A DNA stretch of 64,000 bases from Micromonospora cremea (GTDB taxonomy: Bacteria > Actinomycetota > Actinomycetes > Mycobacteriales > Micromonosporaceae). A program made the position numbers and the translations under genes. The stretch covers positions 2,232,001-2,296,000 of the forward strand of contig NZ_FSQT01000001.1 of assembly GCF_900143515.1 (NCBI RefSeq). Reading direction: 5' to 3'. Within the stretch, counting starts at the first letter, position 1; each line of letters begins with the position of its first letter. Below, one piece after another: positions 8,671 through 17,882 of this stretch. A model generated the notes under the pieces. The model ran no database searches. It saw only the letters and a program-made list of their open reading frames with translations, and was not told where the DNA came from.

Positions 8671-10548
8671 CTACGAACGGGTGGCCGGGGCGAAGGGGTT
8701 CGGGATCGAGTCGAGCAGCAGCCTGGTGTAGTCGTCCCGTGCGGCCCCGATCACCTCCCGGGTCGGGCCGTGCTCCACCACCACCCCCTGGTTGAGCACC
8801 AGCACCTCGTCGGCGAGCAGCCGGGCGCTGAGCAGGTCGTGGGTGATGTAGAGCATCGCGAGCCGGCGGTTGCGGACCAGTTCACCGAGCAGCTCCAGGA
8901 TCTCGGCGCGGATCGAGACGTCCAGCATCGAGATCGGCTCGTCGGCGATGAGCACCCGCGGGTCGGGGGCGAGGGCCCGGGCGGTCACCACCCGCTGGCG
9001 CTGCCCACCGGAGAGCTGGTGTGGCAGCTTGTCGAGGAACTGCCCGGCCGGGGCGAGCCCCACGCTCTCCAGCAGCTCCGCCGAGCGCTCCCGGATCGCG
9101 GCGCCGCGCAACCCGGCGAAGTTGACCAGCGGGCGGGACAGGGCGTACGCGACCGTCCGGGTCGGGTTGAGGGCGCTGAACGGGTCCTGGAAGACCATCT
9201 GCACGTGCCGGCGGTAGTCGACCAGGGCGCGTCCGCGCAGCCCGTCCACCCGGACCGTCCGGCCGGAGTCGCCGTCGAAGCGCACCTCGCCGGAGCTGGG
9301 GCGTTCCACCCCGGTGATCAGGCGGGCGATCGTGGACTTGCCACTACCGCTCTGTCCGACCAGGGCGGTGACCCGGCCCGGGTGCAGGGTGAACGACACG
9401 TCGCGAACCGCGTCGACCGAGTGGGTGCGCAGCCCCCGCCGGCTGGTGTAACGCTTGCTGACCCGATCGACGGTGAGGACGGCCTCGGCCGCCACGTCGG
9501 ACGTGTCGGCCGGATCGGTCAAGGCCCCGGTGGCCGGGAAGTGGCTGCCGATCGTGGCGGCGGCGTCCGCCGCGCCGAGACGCACCACCGGCAGCCGGTC
9601 CTCCTGGGCGACCAGGCAACGGACCAGCCCGCCGTGCTCGGGCAGCAGCTCGGGATGGATCTCCCGGCAGGCGTCCTCGGCGTGCGGGCAGCGTGGGGTG
9701 AACAGGCAGCCGCGGTGCGGCCGGGACAGGTCCGGCGGGCGGCCCGGAATGTAGGTGACCTGCACATCGGGCAGCCGCGGGTCGGCGTACGAGCCGAGCA
9801 GGCCGCGCGTGTAGGGGTGGCGGGGCTCGTGCAACATGCCGGCCGCCGAGCGGTTCTCGACGATCTCGCCGCCGTACATCACCATCACCCGGTCGGCCAT
9901 CTCCAGCACCGTGCCGAGGTCGTGGCTGATGAACAGCACCGCGAAGCCCAGCTCGCGGCGCAGCTCCGCCAGCCGGGTGAGGATGCTGCGCTGCACCACC
10001 ACGTCCAACCCGGTGGTCGGCTCGTCCAGCAGCACCAGTTTGGGGCGCAGCGCCAGCGCGAGGGCCAGTGCCACCCGTTGCTTCATGCCGCCGGAGAGTT
10101 CGTGCGGGTACGCCCGGAGCACCTGGCGGTCCAGCGAGACCAGCTCGAGCAGCTCGGTCGCCCGCGCGGTGACGTCGCCGGGGATCTTGTGCGCGGCGAA
10201 GGTGTCGGCGAACTGCGCCTGCACCCGGATCACCGGGTTGAGCGAGTTCATGCTGCTCTGGAAGACCGTGGACAGGTTGGTCCAGCGCAGCGTGCGCAGC
10301 TCGTCCTCGTCGGCGGTGGTCAGATCGACGCCGTCGAAGGTGACCCGGCCGCCGCTGATCCTGGCCGGCGCGGAGAGCAGCCGCAGGACGGCGTTGCCCA
10401 ATGTCGACTTGCCGCAGCCGGACTCCCCCAGCAGCCCGACGAACTCGCCCTCGGCGATGTCGAACGAGACGTCGTGCACGGCACGGTTGGCCGGCAGGTC
10501 GCGCGGCGTGTAGGTGACGGAGAGGTTCTCCACCTCAAGCAAGGCCAT
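8671..10548 (-). CDS. Oligopeptide/oligosaccharide ABC transporter, fused ATPase (DppD-DppF type)
   Basis: This 625-residue protein carries two complete ABC ATPase domains in tandem. The first has Walker A GESGCGKST, signature LSGGMKQRV and Walker B LVLLDEPTTGLD, with the Opp/Dpp C-terminal extension (PGRPPDLSRPHRGCLF) around a cysteine-containing motif (CLFTPRCPHAEDAC). The second has GQSGSGKST, LSGGQRQRV and VLIADEPISMLD. It energises the two permeases encoded immediately upstream; the ATG is one base from the previous stop. It is the last gene of the operon that begins with the second LacI gene. Confidence 0.95.
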   Translation of the reverse strand: MALLEVENLSVTYTPRDLPANRAVHDVSFDIAEGEFVGLLGESGCGKSTLGNAVLRLLSAPARISGGRVTFDGVDLTTADEDELRTLRWTNLSTVFQSSMNSLNPVIRVQAQFADTFAAHKIPGDVTARATELLELVSLDRQVLRAYPHELSGGMKQRVALALALALRPKLVLLDEPTTGLDVVVQRSILTRLAELRRELGFAVLFISHDLGTVLEMADRVMVMYGGEIVENRSAAGMLHEPRHPYTRGLLGSYADPRLPDVQVTYIPGRPPDLSRPHRGCLFTPRCPHAEDACREIHPELLPEHGGLVRCLVAQEDRLPVVRLGAADAAATIGSHFPATGALTDPADTSDVAAEAVLTVDRVSKRYTSRRGLRTHSVDAVRDVSFTLHPGRVTALVGQSGSGKSTIARLITGVERPSSGEVRFDGDSGRTVRVDGLRGRALVDYRRHVQMVFQDPFSALNPTRTVAYALSRPLVNFAGLRGAAIRERSAELLESVGLAPAGQFLDKLPHQLSGGQRQRVVTARALAPDPRVLIADEPISMLDVSIRAEILELLGELVRNRRLAMLYITHDLLSARLLADEVLVLNQGVVVEHGPTREVIGAARDDYTRLLLDSIPNPFAPATRS

Positions 10549-10549
10549 C

Positions 10550-11479
10550 TCAATCCTCCCGGAGGTGGGGGTTGCTCAACGCGTCGATACCAAAATTGAT
10601 CAATGTGAACGACGTGATCAGCAGCGACAGCGCCAGACCGGGCGCGATGAGCCAGGCCCACTGGCCGGTGAGCAGGGCCCCACCGAGGCTGGCCTGGTTG
10701 AGCATGGTGCCCCAGCTGACCGTCTGCGGATCGCCCAGCCCGAGGAAGGCCAGACCCGCCTCGCCACCGATCGCGCCGAGCGCCGCGCCCATGAAGCCGA
10801 CCACGATCAACGACGTCATGTTGGGCACGATCTCGCGGGCGATGATCCGGGCGGTGCCGTCGCCGGCGAACCGGGCCGCAGTGATGTAGTCACGGGTGCG
10901 CAGGGTGATGATCTGCGACCGCTTGATCCGGGCGCCGTACGCCCAGCCGGTCACGCTGATCACGGCGATGATCAGCCACAGTCCACGGACCGGCGCGTAC
11001 GCGGCCAGCGTCACCATCAGCGGCAGCGCCGGCACCACCAGACCGAGGTTGATCAGGAAAGAGAGGACCTCGTCGACCCAGCCCTGCAGGTAGCCGGCGG
11101 TCAGCCCGATGACCAGCCCGATCAGGGTGGAGAGCAGCCCGGCGGCGAGCCCGACGATCAGCGAGGTGCGGGCGCCGACGATCAGCTGCGAGAAGACGTC
11201 CTCGCCCTGTGCCGTGGTGCCGAGCCAGTGCCCACCCGTGGGGCCGAGCGAGGTCGGGAACGCGTCGCCGCGCGGGTCGTACGGCGCGATCAGCGGGGCG
11301 AAGAGCGCGACCAGCACGAAGGCGCCCAACAGCAGCAGTCCGGCGCGACACTTGCGGTTGCGCCACAGGATGACGAACCAGCCGGGCAGCCGGCTGCGCC
11401 GGGACAGCTCGGTGGCGCTCGCCTGGAGGGCCTCGGTGTCGGTGCCCGGGACCGGTACGGCGGGAGCGGGTGTGCTCAT
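10550..11479 (-). CDS. ABC transporter permease, DppC/OppC type
   Basis: The 309-residue membrane protein has an N-terminal cytoplasmic segment and then about six transmembrane helices. It carries the inner-membrane component motif near its end, where the EAA-like loop IVPNMTSLIVVGFMG is followed by IGGEAGLAFLGLGDPQTVSWGTML, the hallmark of DppC-type permeases. It pairs with the DppB-type permease encoded 22 bases upstream to form the translocation pore. Family-5 importers often move oligopeptides, but some carry oligosaccharides; the surrounding hydrolases favour the latter here. Confidence 0.93.
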   Translation of the reverse strand: MSTPAPAVPVPGTDTEALQASATELSRRSRLPGWFVILWRNRKCRAGLLLLGAFVLVALFAPLIAPYDPRGDAFPTSLGPTGGHWLGTTAQGEDVFSQLIVGARTSLIVGLAAGLLSTLIGLVIGLTAGYLQGWVDEVLSFLINLGLVVPALPLMVTLAAYAPVRGLWLIIAVISVTGWAYGARIKRSQIITLRTRDYITAARFAGDGTARIIAREIVPNMTSLIVVGFMGAALGAIGGEAGLAFLGLGDPQTVSWGTMLNQASLGGALLTGQWAWLIAPGLALSLLITSFTLINFGIDALSNPHLRED

Positions 11480-11501
11480 GTCAGCTCCTCGGTGCGCTCG
11501 G

Positions 11502-12506
11502 TCATGCCGTATCCGCCTTTCGCACCCGGGGGTCGAGGAACCCGTACAGCAGGTCGGCGAGGAAGTTCGCCACCAGCACGCCGACCGTGGTGAACAGGAA
11601 GATCGCCTGCATCAGCGGGTAGTCCCGGCTGGACACCGACTCCAGCAGCAGCCGGCCCATGCCCGGGTAGTTGAAGACCGTCTCGACGAGCACCGTGCCG
11701 CCGAGAACGCTGCCCAGCGCGATGGCGAAGCCGGTGACGTTGGGCAGGATCGCGATCCGGGCACCGTAGGTGAGCGCGATGCGCCGGCGGGGCAGGCCGC
11801 GGGCGACGGCGAGCCGGGCATGGTCCTCGCCGAGGCTCTGCACCATGTTGTTGCGCATCCCGATGATCCAGCCGATCGGGCCGGTGATCAGCAGCGCGAC
11901 GGCCGGCAGCACGCTGTGCTGGAAGGCGTCGGAGATGAAGATCCAGCTCCAACCGGGACTGCTGCCGCCGCCGTAGCCGCCACGCTCGGGGAACCAGCGC
12001 AGGGTGATCGCGAAGACGTAGATGAGCAGCAGGGCGAGCCAGAAGAAGGGCAGCGTGCCGAGGAACGTCGAGCCGAGCGTGATGACCGAGTCGACCCGGC
12101 TGTTACGGCGGTACGCGGCCCAGGTGCCCAGCAACGTGCCGACGATGAACGAGATGATCTGGGTGACGCCGACCAGGATCACCGTCCACGGCAACGCCTG
12201 GCCGATCATGTGGGTGACGCTGTAGGGGAAGTAGGTGTACGACACCCCGAAGTCACCCTGGACGATCGCTCCCAGGTACTGCACGTACTGCTCGAAGAGG
12301 TTGCCGTCCGGGGCGCCGAGCATGATCCGGATGGCTTGCAACTGGGCCGGGTCGATGCTTTCGCTCTGCCCGGCCAGCCGCGACACGATCGCTTCGGCGG
12401 GATCGCCGGGTTGCAGCCGGGGAATCAGGAAGTTGAGCGTGACGGCCGCCCACAGGGTGCCGATGAAGAACAGGAAGCGTCTGGCGAAGTAGGCCACCGG
12501 GGCCAT
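11502..12506 (-). CDS. ABC transporter permease, DppB/OppB type
   Basis: This permease (334 residues from the chosen ATG) starts with the classic DppB first helix YFARRFLFFIGTLWAAVTLNFLIPRLQPGDP and ends with VLVANFLADLLYGFLDPRVR. Six transmembrane helices are apparent, with the EAA loop near ARLAVARGLPRRRIALTYGAR. An upstream in-frame ATG at 12557 would add 17 Arg/Pro-rich residues. I prefer 12506 because the extra codons lie inside a strong hairpin that sits between this gene and the binding-protein gene, and because the family normally begins right at this helix. Confidence 0.92.
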   Translation of the reverse strand: MAPVAYFARRFLFFIGTLWAAVTLNFLIPRLQPGDPAEAIVSRLAGQSESIDPAQLQAIRIMLGAPDGNLFEQYVQYLGAIVQGDFGVSYTYFPYSVTHMIGQALPWTVILVGVTQIISFIVGTLLGTWAAYRRNSRVDSVITLGSTFLGTLPFFWLALLLIYVFAITLRWFPERGGYGGGSSPGWSWIFISDAFQHSVLPAVALLITGPIGWIIGMRNNMVQSLGEDHARLAVARGLPRRRIALTYGARIAILPNVTGFAIALGSVLGGTVLVETVFNYPGMGRLLLESVSSRDYPLMQAIFLFTTVGVLVANFLADLLYGFLDPRVRKADTA

Positions 12507-12525
12507 CCCTTCCGGGGGACGGGTC

Positions 12526-12551
12526 GGCCGGCGCGCCGGGGCGCGCCGGCC
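12526..12551 (-). promoter_or_regulatory. Intercistronic GC-rich hairpin after the binding-protein gene
   Basis: Perfect 12-base arms (GGCCGGCGCGCC and its complement) are separated by two bases. The hairpin lies between the stop of the solute-binding protein gene and the start of the first permease. Such structures commonly stabilise the upstream message, or partly terminate transcription, so the binding protein is made in excess over the membrane parts. The structure is seen in the sequence; the role is inferred from operon position. Confidence 0.65.
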
Positions 12552-12560
12552 GGCCATCGG

Positions 12561-14231
12561 CTACTTGGTGTTCCCGGCGGGCTGCAGGTGGGTGATGATC
12601 AGCAGGTTGTCGCTGGGCGCGGCGTACGGGTTCTGCTCGTTCGGCCAGCCGGTCGCCTTCGCGGTGCGGTACTGGAACCACTTGGCCCCGTACCAGAGCG
12701 GGATCACCGGCACCTGCTCGGTCATCACCGTGGTCAGGTCGGCGACGGCCGCCTTCTGGGCCACCTCGTCGGTCGCGGTCCGCAGGGTGGCGATCAACTG
12801 GTCGGTGCGCGGGTCGTTCCAGCGGACGAAGTTGCTGACCGCCTTCTTGCCGATCGGCGCGGACTGGTCGCTGGCCAGCGGCTCCTGGAAGTTGCGGAAC
12901 ATGTTGCAGCTACCGCCGTGCACGCCGAGCAGGGCGTCGTAGTTGCCGATGGCCCGGTCGTTCTCGTACGCCTCGGGGGTGGGCGTCTCGGCCCGGACGG
13001 TGAAGCCGAGCGCGTTCAGGTTGGCCACGATGATCCGCTGTGCCTGCACCCAGTCGGTCCAGGAGCCGGGCACCCGGAAGCTGAAGGCGATGGGCTTGCC
13101 GTCCTTGCCGACGCGCTTGCCGGCACCGTTCTTCGGGTAGCCGGCGGCGGTCAGATCGGCGTCGGCGCGGGCCGGGTCGTAGCCGACCACACCCTGGTTG
13201 GGCAGGTCCTTGGGCAGCCACTCGGCCTGCCCCGGCACCACCAGGCCGGTCTGGCTGGCCGGCTTGACGTAGCCGAGCTGCGCCTTGTCGACGATCTCCT
13301 GCCGGTTGAACGCGGGCACGAGTGCCTTGCGGAACGCGGTGTCGTTGAACGGCGCCTTGGTCAGGTTGAGGTAGACGCTGATCGAGCCGCCGGAGGGGAA
13401 CCAGTACTTGTTGTGCTCCGGGTCCCGGTCGACGTACGCCTTCTTGATGTCCGGCACGAACATGGCGTTGCTGTCGTACTCGCCGCGGCTGAGCTTGAGC
13501 TGGTCGATCTGACCACCGCCGTCCGCCTTGTGGAACCGCAGCTCGTCGACCTTGACCTTGTCGGCCTGCCAGTAGTCGGCGTTGCGGCCGAGCGTCAGCT
13601 GCTGCGGGTTGAAGGCCTTGACCGTGAACGGGCCGGTGCCGACGGGCTTCTCGGCGTTGGTGAAGGTGACCGGGTCACCGACGGTGGACCAGACGTGCTT
13701 CGGCACGATCTTGATCTCGCCGAAGAGCGTGAACGCCGCCGCGCCGGGCTGGGTGAACCGCATCGTCACGGTCTTCGGGTCCGTCGCCTCGACCGCGCTG
13801 AGGTAGCGCCAGATCCCCTTGGTGTCCAGCGCCTTGTGCTGCTTGAGCATGTCGTAGGTGAAGGTGACGTCCTCGGCGCTGAACGGCTTGCCGTCGTTCC
13901 AGGTCACCCCGTCGCGAAGCTTCCAGACCAGCGTCTGCGGGTCGGTCCACGTCCACTGGGTGGCGAGCCACGGCTTGGCCTGACAGCCGTAGCTGTCGTA
14001 GGCGATCAGCTGCTCGAAGACGTACTCGGTGGCGCCGAGACGGGTGGCGTCGAGGTAGGGGTTGTAGTTGGCCTGCGGGTTGCTGCCGCCGCCGAAGTCG
14101 CCGTAGTCGAGGAAGGCGATGCGACCGTCGGTGCCGGGGCCCGATGCCGATTCCGTACCGGTGCAACCGGTTACCGCCAGTGCCAACGCCGCCGCCAACG
14201 CGGCCGTGCGAACGAGCTTGGATCTCTTCAC
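12561..14231 (-). CDS. Family-5 extracellular solute-binding lipoprotein
   Basis: The 556-residue protein begins at a GTG with AGGAGG nine bases upstream; the GTG overlaps the LacI stop as GTGA. A basic n-region and hydrophobic stretch lead to a lipobox (ALAVTGC), so it is lipid-anchored outside the membrane. The mature part is a Dpp/Opp-type SBP_bac_5 fold (WTDPQTLVWKLRDGVTWNDGKPFSAEDVTFTYDM and later VIPLWYGAKWFQYRT). It delivers ligand to the permeases encoded downstream. Given the adjacent GH35 gene and the related GH39/GH13 locus, an oligosaccharide is a more likely ligand than a peptide, but this is inference. Confidence 0.93.
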   Translation of the reverse strand: MKRSKLVRTAALAAALALAVTGCTGTESASGPGTDGRIAFLDYGDFGGGSNPQANYNPYLDATRLGATEYVFEQLIAYDSYGCQAKPWLATQWTWTDPQTLVWKLRDGVTWNDGKPFSAEDVTFTYDMLKQHKALDTKGIWRYLSAVEATDPKTVTMRFTQPGAAAFTLFGEIKIVPKHVWSTVGDPVTFTNAEKPVGTGPFTVKAFNPQQLTLGRNADYWQADKVKVDELRFHKADGGGQIDQLKLSRGEYDSNAMFVPDIKKAYVDRDPEHNKYWFPSGGSISVYLNLTKAPFNDTAFRKALVPAFNRQEIVDKAQLGYVKPASQTGLVVPGQAEWLPKDLPNQGVVGYDPARADADLTAAGYPKNGAGKRVGKDGKPIAFSFRVPGSWTDWVQAQRIIVANLNALGFTVRAETPTPEAYENDRAIGNYDALLGVHGGSCNMFRNFQEPLASDQSAPIGKKAVSNFVRWNDPRTDQLIATLRTATDEVAQKAAVADLTTVMTEQVPVIPLWYGAKWFQYRTAKATGWPNEQNPYAAPSDNLLIITHLQPAGNTK

Positions 14232-15259
14232 TTGCCGGTACCTCCTGTGGGGGTCGACGTCGAGCAGCCGCAACTGCGGCGCACGACGAGCTCGGTGGGG
14301 AGGACGATGCTGTCCGGCGCGGGGGCGCCGGGGGCGTCGGCGGCGCGCAGGATCAGCCGGGCGGCCTCGGCCGCCAGCTCCCGCACCGGCTGCCGGACGG
14401 TGGTGAGCGGAGGGGAGACGAGCGCGGCCATGGGCGCGTCGTCGAATCCGGTGATGACCAGGTCCTGCGGCACCCGCAGGCCCCGGCCGAGGGCGCCGAC
14501 GAGGGCGCCGAGGGCGACCTCGTCGTTGGCGCAGACGATTGCCTCCGGAGGCCGGCGGTCGCGCAGCAACTGGTCGGCGGCGAGCACTCCGTCCGGCTGT
14601 TGCATGCTGACCCGGACCGGTTCGGTGGGCGGGGTGAGCCCCAGCTCCCGGTGGGCGGCGAGGAAGCCGGACCACCGCTGGCTGACGTCGGGCGACCCCT
14701 CGGGCGTGCCCACGAAGACCAGGTCGCGCAGGCCGTGCTCGACGAGCAGGTGCCGGGTGAGTCGTTCCATCGCCGTGGTGTTGTCCACGCCCACCGAGGG
14801 CACCGAGTCGCGGCCCGGGCCGGCCAGGACGACCACCGGGACCAGGTCGGCGAGCCGGAGCAGCGTCTCCTCCGAGATGGTGCCGCCCATGACGGCGATG
14901 CCGTCGACCCGCCGGGCCATCTCCAGCACCTGGGCGTCGGAGTCCTCCCGCAGGTGGGTGCAGAGGATGTGCACGCTGGCCCGGGCCGGCACCGCCTCGG
15001 ACTCGAAGCCCTGGATGAGCTCGCTGAAGTAGGGGCCGGACAGGCCCGGAAAGACCAGGCCGAGCGCACCGTGCCGGCGGGCGGCGAGCGCCCGGCCCAG
15101 GTGGTCGGGTCGGTAGCCGTGCAGCTCGATCGCGTCGAGGACCCGCTGCCGCAGGTCAGCCGACACCTGGCCGGTGCCGTTGGAGACCCGGGAGACCGTG
15201 GCGACGGACACGCCGGCCAGGCGGGCGATCTCCCGAACCGTGATCCGACTGTTGCCCAT
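14228..15259 (-). CDS. LacI-family transcriptional repressor (paralogue 2)
   Basis: This 343-residue LacI protein has the same helix-turn-helix as paralogue 1 (VREIARLAGVSVATVSRVSNGTGQVS) and the same sensor-domain blocks, ending LVVRRSCGC plus a short tail. It is the first gene of the transporter operon, overlapping the binding-protein gene by four bases (GTGA), and is divergent from the GH35 beta-galactosidase gene. A perfect 12-base palindrome lies between the two start codons. With identical recognition helices, the two repressors should read the same operators, so the two loci probably form one regulon. Confidence 0.94.
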   Translation of the reverse strand: MGNSRITVREIARLAGVSVATVSRVSNGTGQVSADLRQRVLDAIELHGYRPDHLGRALAARRHGALGLVFPGLSGPYFSELIQGFESEAVPARASVHILCTHLREDSDAQVLEMARRVDGIAVMGGTISEETLLRLADLVPVVVLAGPGRDSVPSVGVDNTTAMERLTRHLLVEHGLRDLVFVGTPEGSPDVSQRWSGFLAAHRELGLTPPTEPVRVSMQQPDGVLAADQLLRDRRPPEAIVCANDEVALGALVGALGRGLRVPQDLVITGFDDAPMAALVSPPLTTVRQPVRELAAEAARLILRAADAPGAPAPDSIVLPTELVVRRSCGCSTSTPTGGTGK

Positions 15260-15290
15260 GGCCCCCTCGATCCGTAACGTGCGGTGAACA

Positions 15291-15302
15291 GAAACCGGTT
15301 TC
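15291..15302. promoter_or_regulatory. GAAACCGGTTTC operator between the LacI-2 and GH35 genes
   Basis: This perfect 12-base palindrome with a central CG lies 32 bases upstream of the LacI-2 ATG and 76 bases upstream of the chosen GH35 ATG. It is the longest version of the AACCGGTT core seen three times in this window. It could control both divergent transcription units at once. Confidence 0.7.
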
Positions 15303-15378
15303 AGGCACCATAAGCAGGCTCGTGGCAGATCACAAGAGGACAGCCCGAGATGCCCGCCGAGAGGATGAGACAGGTCAT

Positions 15379-17781
15379 ATGTCCGAAGTGTTGCTCCAGA
15401 ACCGCAGGATCGTCATCGACGGTCGCCCCCGACTGCTGCTCGCCGGGGAAGTGCACTATTTCCGGCTGGCCAGGGCGGACTGGGCCGACCGACTCGACCG
15501 ACTCCGCGAGTGCGGCGCCGACACGGTGGCCACCTACGTGCCGTGGCTCTGGCACGAGCTGCCGGACGGCACCGTGGACCTCACGGGGCGTACCCACGAG
15601 CAGCGGGACCTGGCCGGCTTCCTGGACCTCGCCCACGAGCGGGGCCTGCACGCGGTGGTCCGGCCCGGGCCGTTCATCATGGCCGAGGTCAAGAACGAAG
15701 GCATCCCCTACCGGGTGTACGACGAGCACCCGCACCTGCTGCCGACCACCTGGGACGGCACGCCGATCGCGACCCGCACCATCGACTACCTCGCGCCGGA
15801 GTTCCTCGCCGCCGCCGACGGCTGGTACGCCGCGGTGATGCCGGTGATCGCCGAACGGCTGGCCGGGCGGGGTGGGCCGGTGATCGCCGTCCAGCTGGAC
15901 AACGAGATCGGCATGCTCTCCTGGGTCACCAACTCCCCCGACCTCACCGACCTGCTGTGTGAGGATCTGCGCCGGTGGGCGATCGACCGGTACGGCAAGG
16001 ACGCCGCCGCCGATCGGGTCGGCGCTGACGCGGGCGACCCGGCGGCCTGGGCGGCAGCGCTGCGCACCCCGCCGGAGGCGCGGTCCCTGGCCGTACACGA
16101 CGACCTCGGCCGCTACATGCGCGACCGGTACCGCCGCTACGTGGCCGAGCTGCGCGCCAGCGCCGAGCGGCACGGGGTGCGCGGCGTACCGTTCCTGATC
16201 AACGTGCACGGCACGGGCGGCGGACGCGGCCGGACCTTCCCGATCGGCATCAGCCAGCTCTTCGAGTCCTACCGGGGCCAACCGCAGGTGACCTCCGGCT
16301 CCGACTACTACCTCGGCGACCTGACCGTCACCAACGTCGCTGACCTGTACGTCGGCAACGCCTTCCTGGCCGCCGTGCACGACGCCGACCAGCCGCTGAC
16401 CTCGCTCGAGTTTGAGGCCGGCAACGGTGACTACGGCGAGGACCTGTCGACGCTCTACCCGCCCGAGGCGGTCGAGCTGAAGACCCGGCTCTGCGTGGCA
16501 CAGGGCAACCGCCTGCTCAACCTCTACCTCTTCGCGGGCGGTCACAACCCGCCGCTGGCGCAGCCGGTGGGCGACGGCAACGACCGGATCGCCTTCACCG
16601 GCGAGCGGCACGGATTCGCCGCCCCGGTCGGCCCGGAGGGGCTGCTCAACCCGACCTTCGACGCGGCGAAACGCGCGCTGCACGCCGTGCGCTGCGTCGC
16701 CGACCTGCTCGCCGACTCCGACGAGGAGTACGACGGGCTGGCCCTCGGTTTCGTCCCCGACCACTACCTCACCGAGTACCACCACCCGGCCTCGCCGTCC
16801 CGCGCCGAACAGGTCGCCGACCTGGAACGGTTCCGGGGCATGGGACCGCGCGACGTACTGGCGCGGGCACTGCTGCTGGCCGGCCACTCCTTCCCGGCGC
16901 TGGATCTGCAGTCGGCCGGCCCCACCACCGGTGTGATCGCCCTGGCCAGCGCCACGACGCTGGGACGGGACGTGCAGCAACGACTGGTCGCGCACCTGCA
17001 CGGCGGCGGCGGACTGCTGCTGCACGGGGTGCTGCCCGAGCGCGATCACGACGGCAGCCCCTGCACGCTGCTCGCCGACGCGCTGGGGCTGAGCGTCACC
17101 GGACGGGTCGAGGGCGGGCCGCACTACTTCCCGTCGGTTCTCGGGCACGGCTGGGCGTCCGGGCGGCCCGAGGTCCGGGTCGGCTACGCCCAGCACCTCG
17201 CCGGCACCGACGCCGAGCCGATCCTCACCGAGGTCGGCTCCGGGAAGCCGTGCGCCGTCGAGGTCGGGCACGGCGCCGGCCGGGCCGTGGTGGTCGCCGC
17301 CGACCTGCCGTGCGACCTCGACTTCTGGCGTGGCGCCCTGCACCGGCTGGGCGTACGCCCCCGACTCGACCCGCGGACCGACGGGCCGGGCCTGGTGGTG
17401 ACCTCCACCGTCGACCCGACCGGGCAGCGGCTGCTGCACCTGATCAACGTCGCTCCGTCGGCGGTAACGGTCGCGCTGAGCTGGCACGGCGCACCGGTGC
17501 TGGGGGGCCGGCGGCTCCGGGTGCCCGCCCGCACCGGTGTGATCCTGCCGTACGGGATCCGGGTCGGTGACGCGACGCTGGTGGAGACGACCTGCGAGCT
17601 GGTCCGCGTCGACGACGACGCGGTGCTGCTGCGCCCCACCCAGGGCGACGACGTGGTGGTGCTGGCCACCGAACGGCCGGTCACCACGAGCCGGGGCACG
17701 GTCGCGGCGGCGGACGGCCGGGTGACCGTGCGCCTGCCCGGCGGGCCGACTGACGAGCCGGTGCGGGTCAGCCTCGGCTGA
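15379..17781 (+). CDS. GH35-like beta-galactosidase
   Basis: The 800-residue enzyme, without a signal peptide, opens with the GH35-type first strand (LLAGEVHYFRLARADWADRL) and shows WGADT-like and RPGPFIMAEV motifs. The acid/base Glu is in VIAVQLDNEIGM (near residue 176) and the candidate nucleophile is one of the glutamates in SLEFEAGNGDYGED (344 or 346). C-terminal beta-rich domains follow. A GTG at 15322 would add 19 charged residues; I chose the ATG at 15379 because homologous N-termini begin about there. It is divergent from the transporter operon and shares its operator, so it probably trims terminal beta-galactosyl units from the imported sugar. Confidence 0.88.
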   Translation: MSEVLLQNRRIVIDGRPRLLLAGEVHYFRLARADWADRLDRLRECGADTVATYVPWLWHELPDGTVDLTGRTHEQRDLAGFLDLAHERGLHAVVRPGPFIMAEVKNEGIPYRVYDEHPHLLPTTWDGTPIATRTIDYLAPEFLAAADGWYAAVMPVIAERLAGRGGPVIAVQLDNEIGMLSWVTNSPDLTDLLCEDLRRWAIDRYGKDAAADRVGADAGDPAAWAAALRTPPEARSLAVHDDLGRYMRDRYRRYVAELRASAERHGVRGVPFLINVHGTGGGRGRTFPIGISQLFESYRGQPQVTSGSDYYLGDLTVTNVADLYVGNAFLAAVHDADQPLTSLEFEAGNGDYGEDLSTLYPPEAVELKTRLCVAQGNRLLNLYLFAGGHNPPLAQPVGDGNDRIAFTGERHGFAAPVGPEGLLNPTFDAAKRALHAVRCVADLLADSDEEYDGLALGFVPDHYLTEYHHPASPSRAEQVADLERFRGMGPRDVLARALLLAGHSFPALDLQSAGPTTGVIALASATTLGRDVQQRLVAHLHGGGGLLLHGVLPERDHDGSPCTLLADALGLSVTGRVEGGPHYFPSVLGHGWASGRPEVRVGYAQHLAGTDAEPILTEVGSGKPCAVEVGHGAGRAVVVAADLPCDLDFWRGALHRLGVRPRLDPRTDGPGLVVTSTVDPTGQRLLHLINVAPSAVTVALSWHGAPVLGGRRLRVPARTGVILPYGIRVGDATLVETTCELVRVDDDAVLLRPTQGDDVVVLATERPVTTSRGTVAAADGRVTVRLPGGPTDEPVRVSLG

Positions 17782-17789
17782 TCTCGGGA

Positions 17790-17823
17790 CGGCTGCGGAG
17801 GGGCGAGGCGCCCTCCGCAGCCG
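17790..17823 (+). terminator. Hairpin terminator after the GH35 gene
   Basis: Thirteen-base arms (CGGCTGCGGAGGG and its complement) with an eight-base loop start nine bases after the GH35 stop. No T-run follows, which is usual in such GC-rich genomes. It separates the beta-galactosidase unit from the LuxR-type regulator downstream. Confidence 0.75.
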
Positions 17824-17882
17824 CACCCGCTCACCCGTTGGCGGGATGTCCCGTCCAGATAGGCGGGTGCCAGAATTCCCCC

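Noticed and set aside
12507..12557. N-terminal extension of the DppB-type permease from the ATG at 12557
   Set aside because: The added residues are Arg/Pro-rich, lie in a perfect hairpin and have no ribosome site; the family start fits 12506.
14165..14172. A fourth AACCGGTT inside the binding-protein gene
   Set aside because: It falls in codons for the Val-Thr-Gly-Cys lipobox and is not in a promoter, so I treat it as coincidence with coding sequence.
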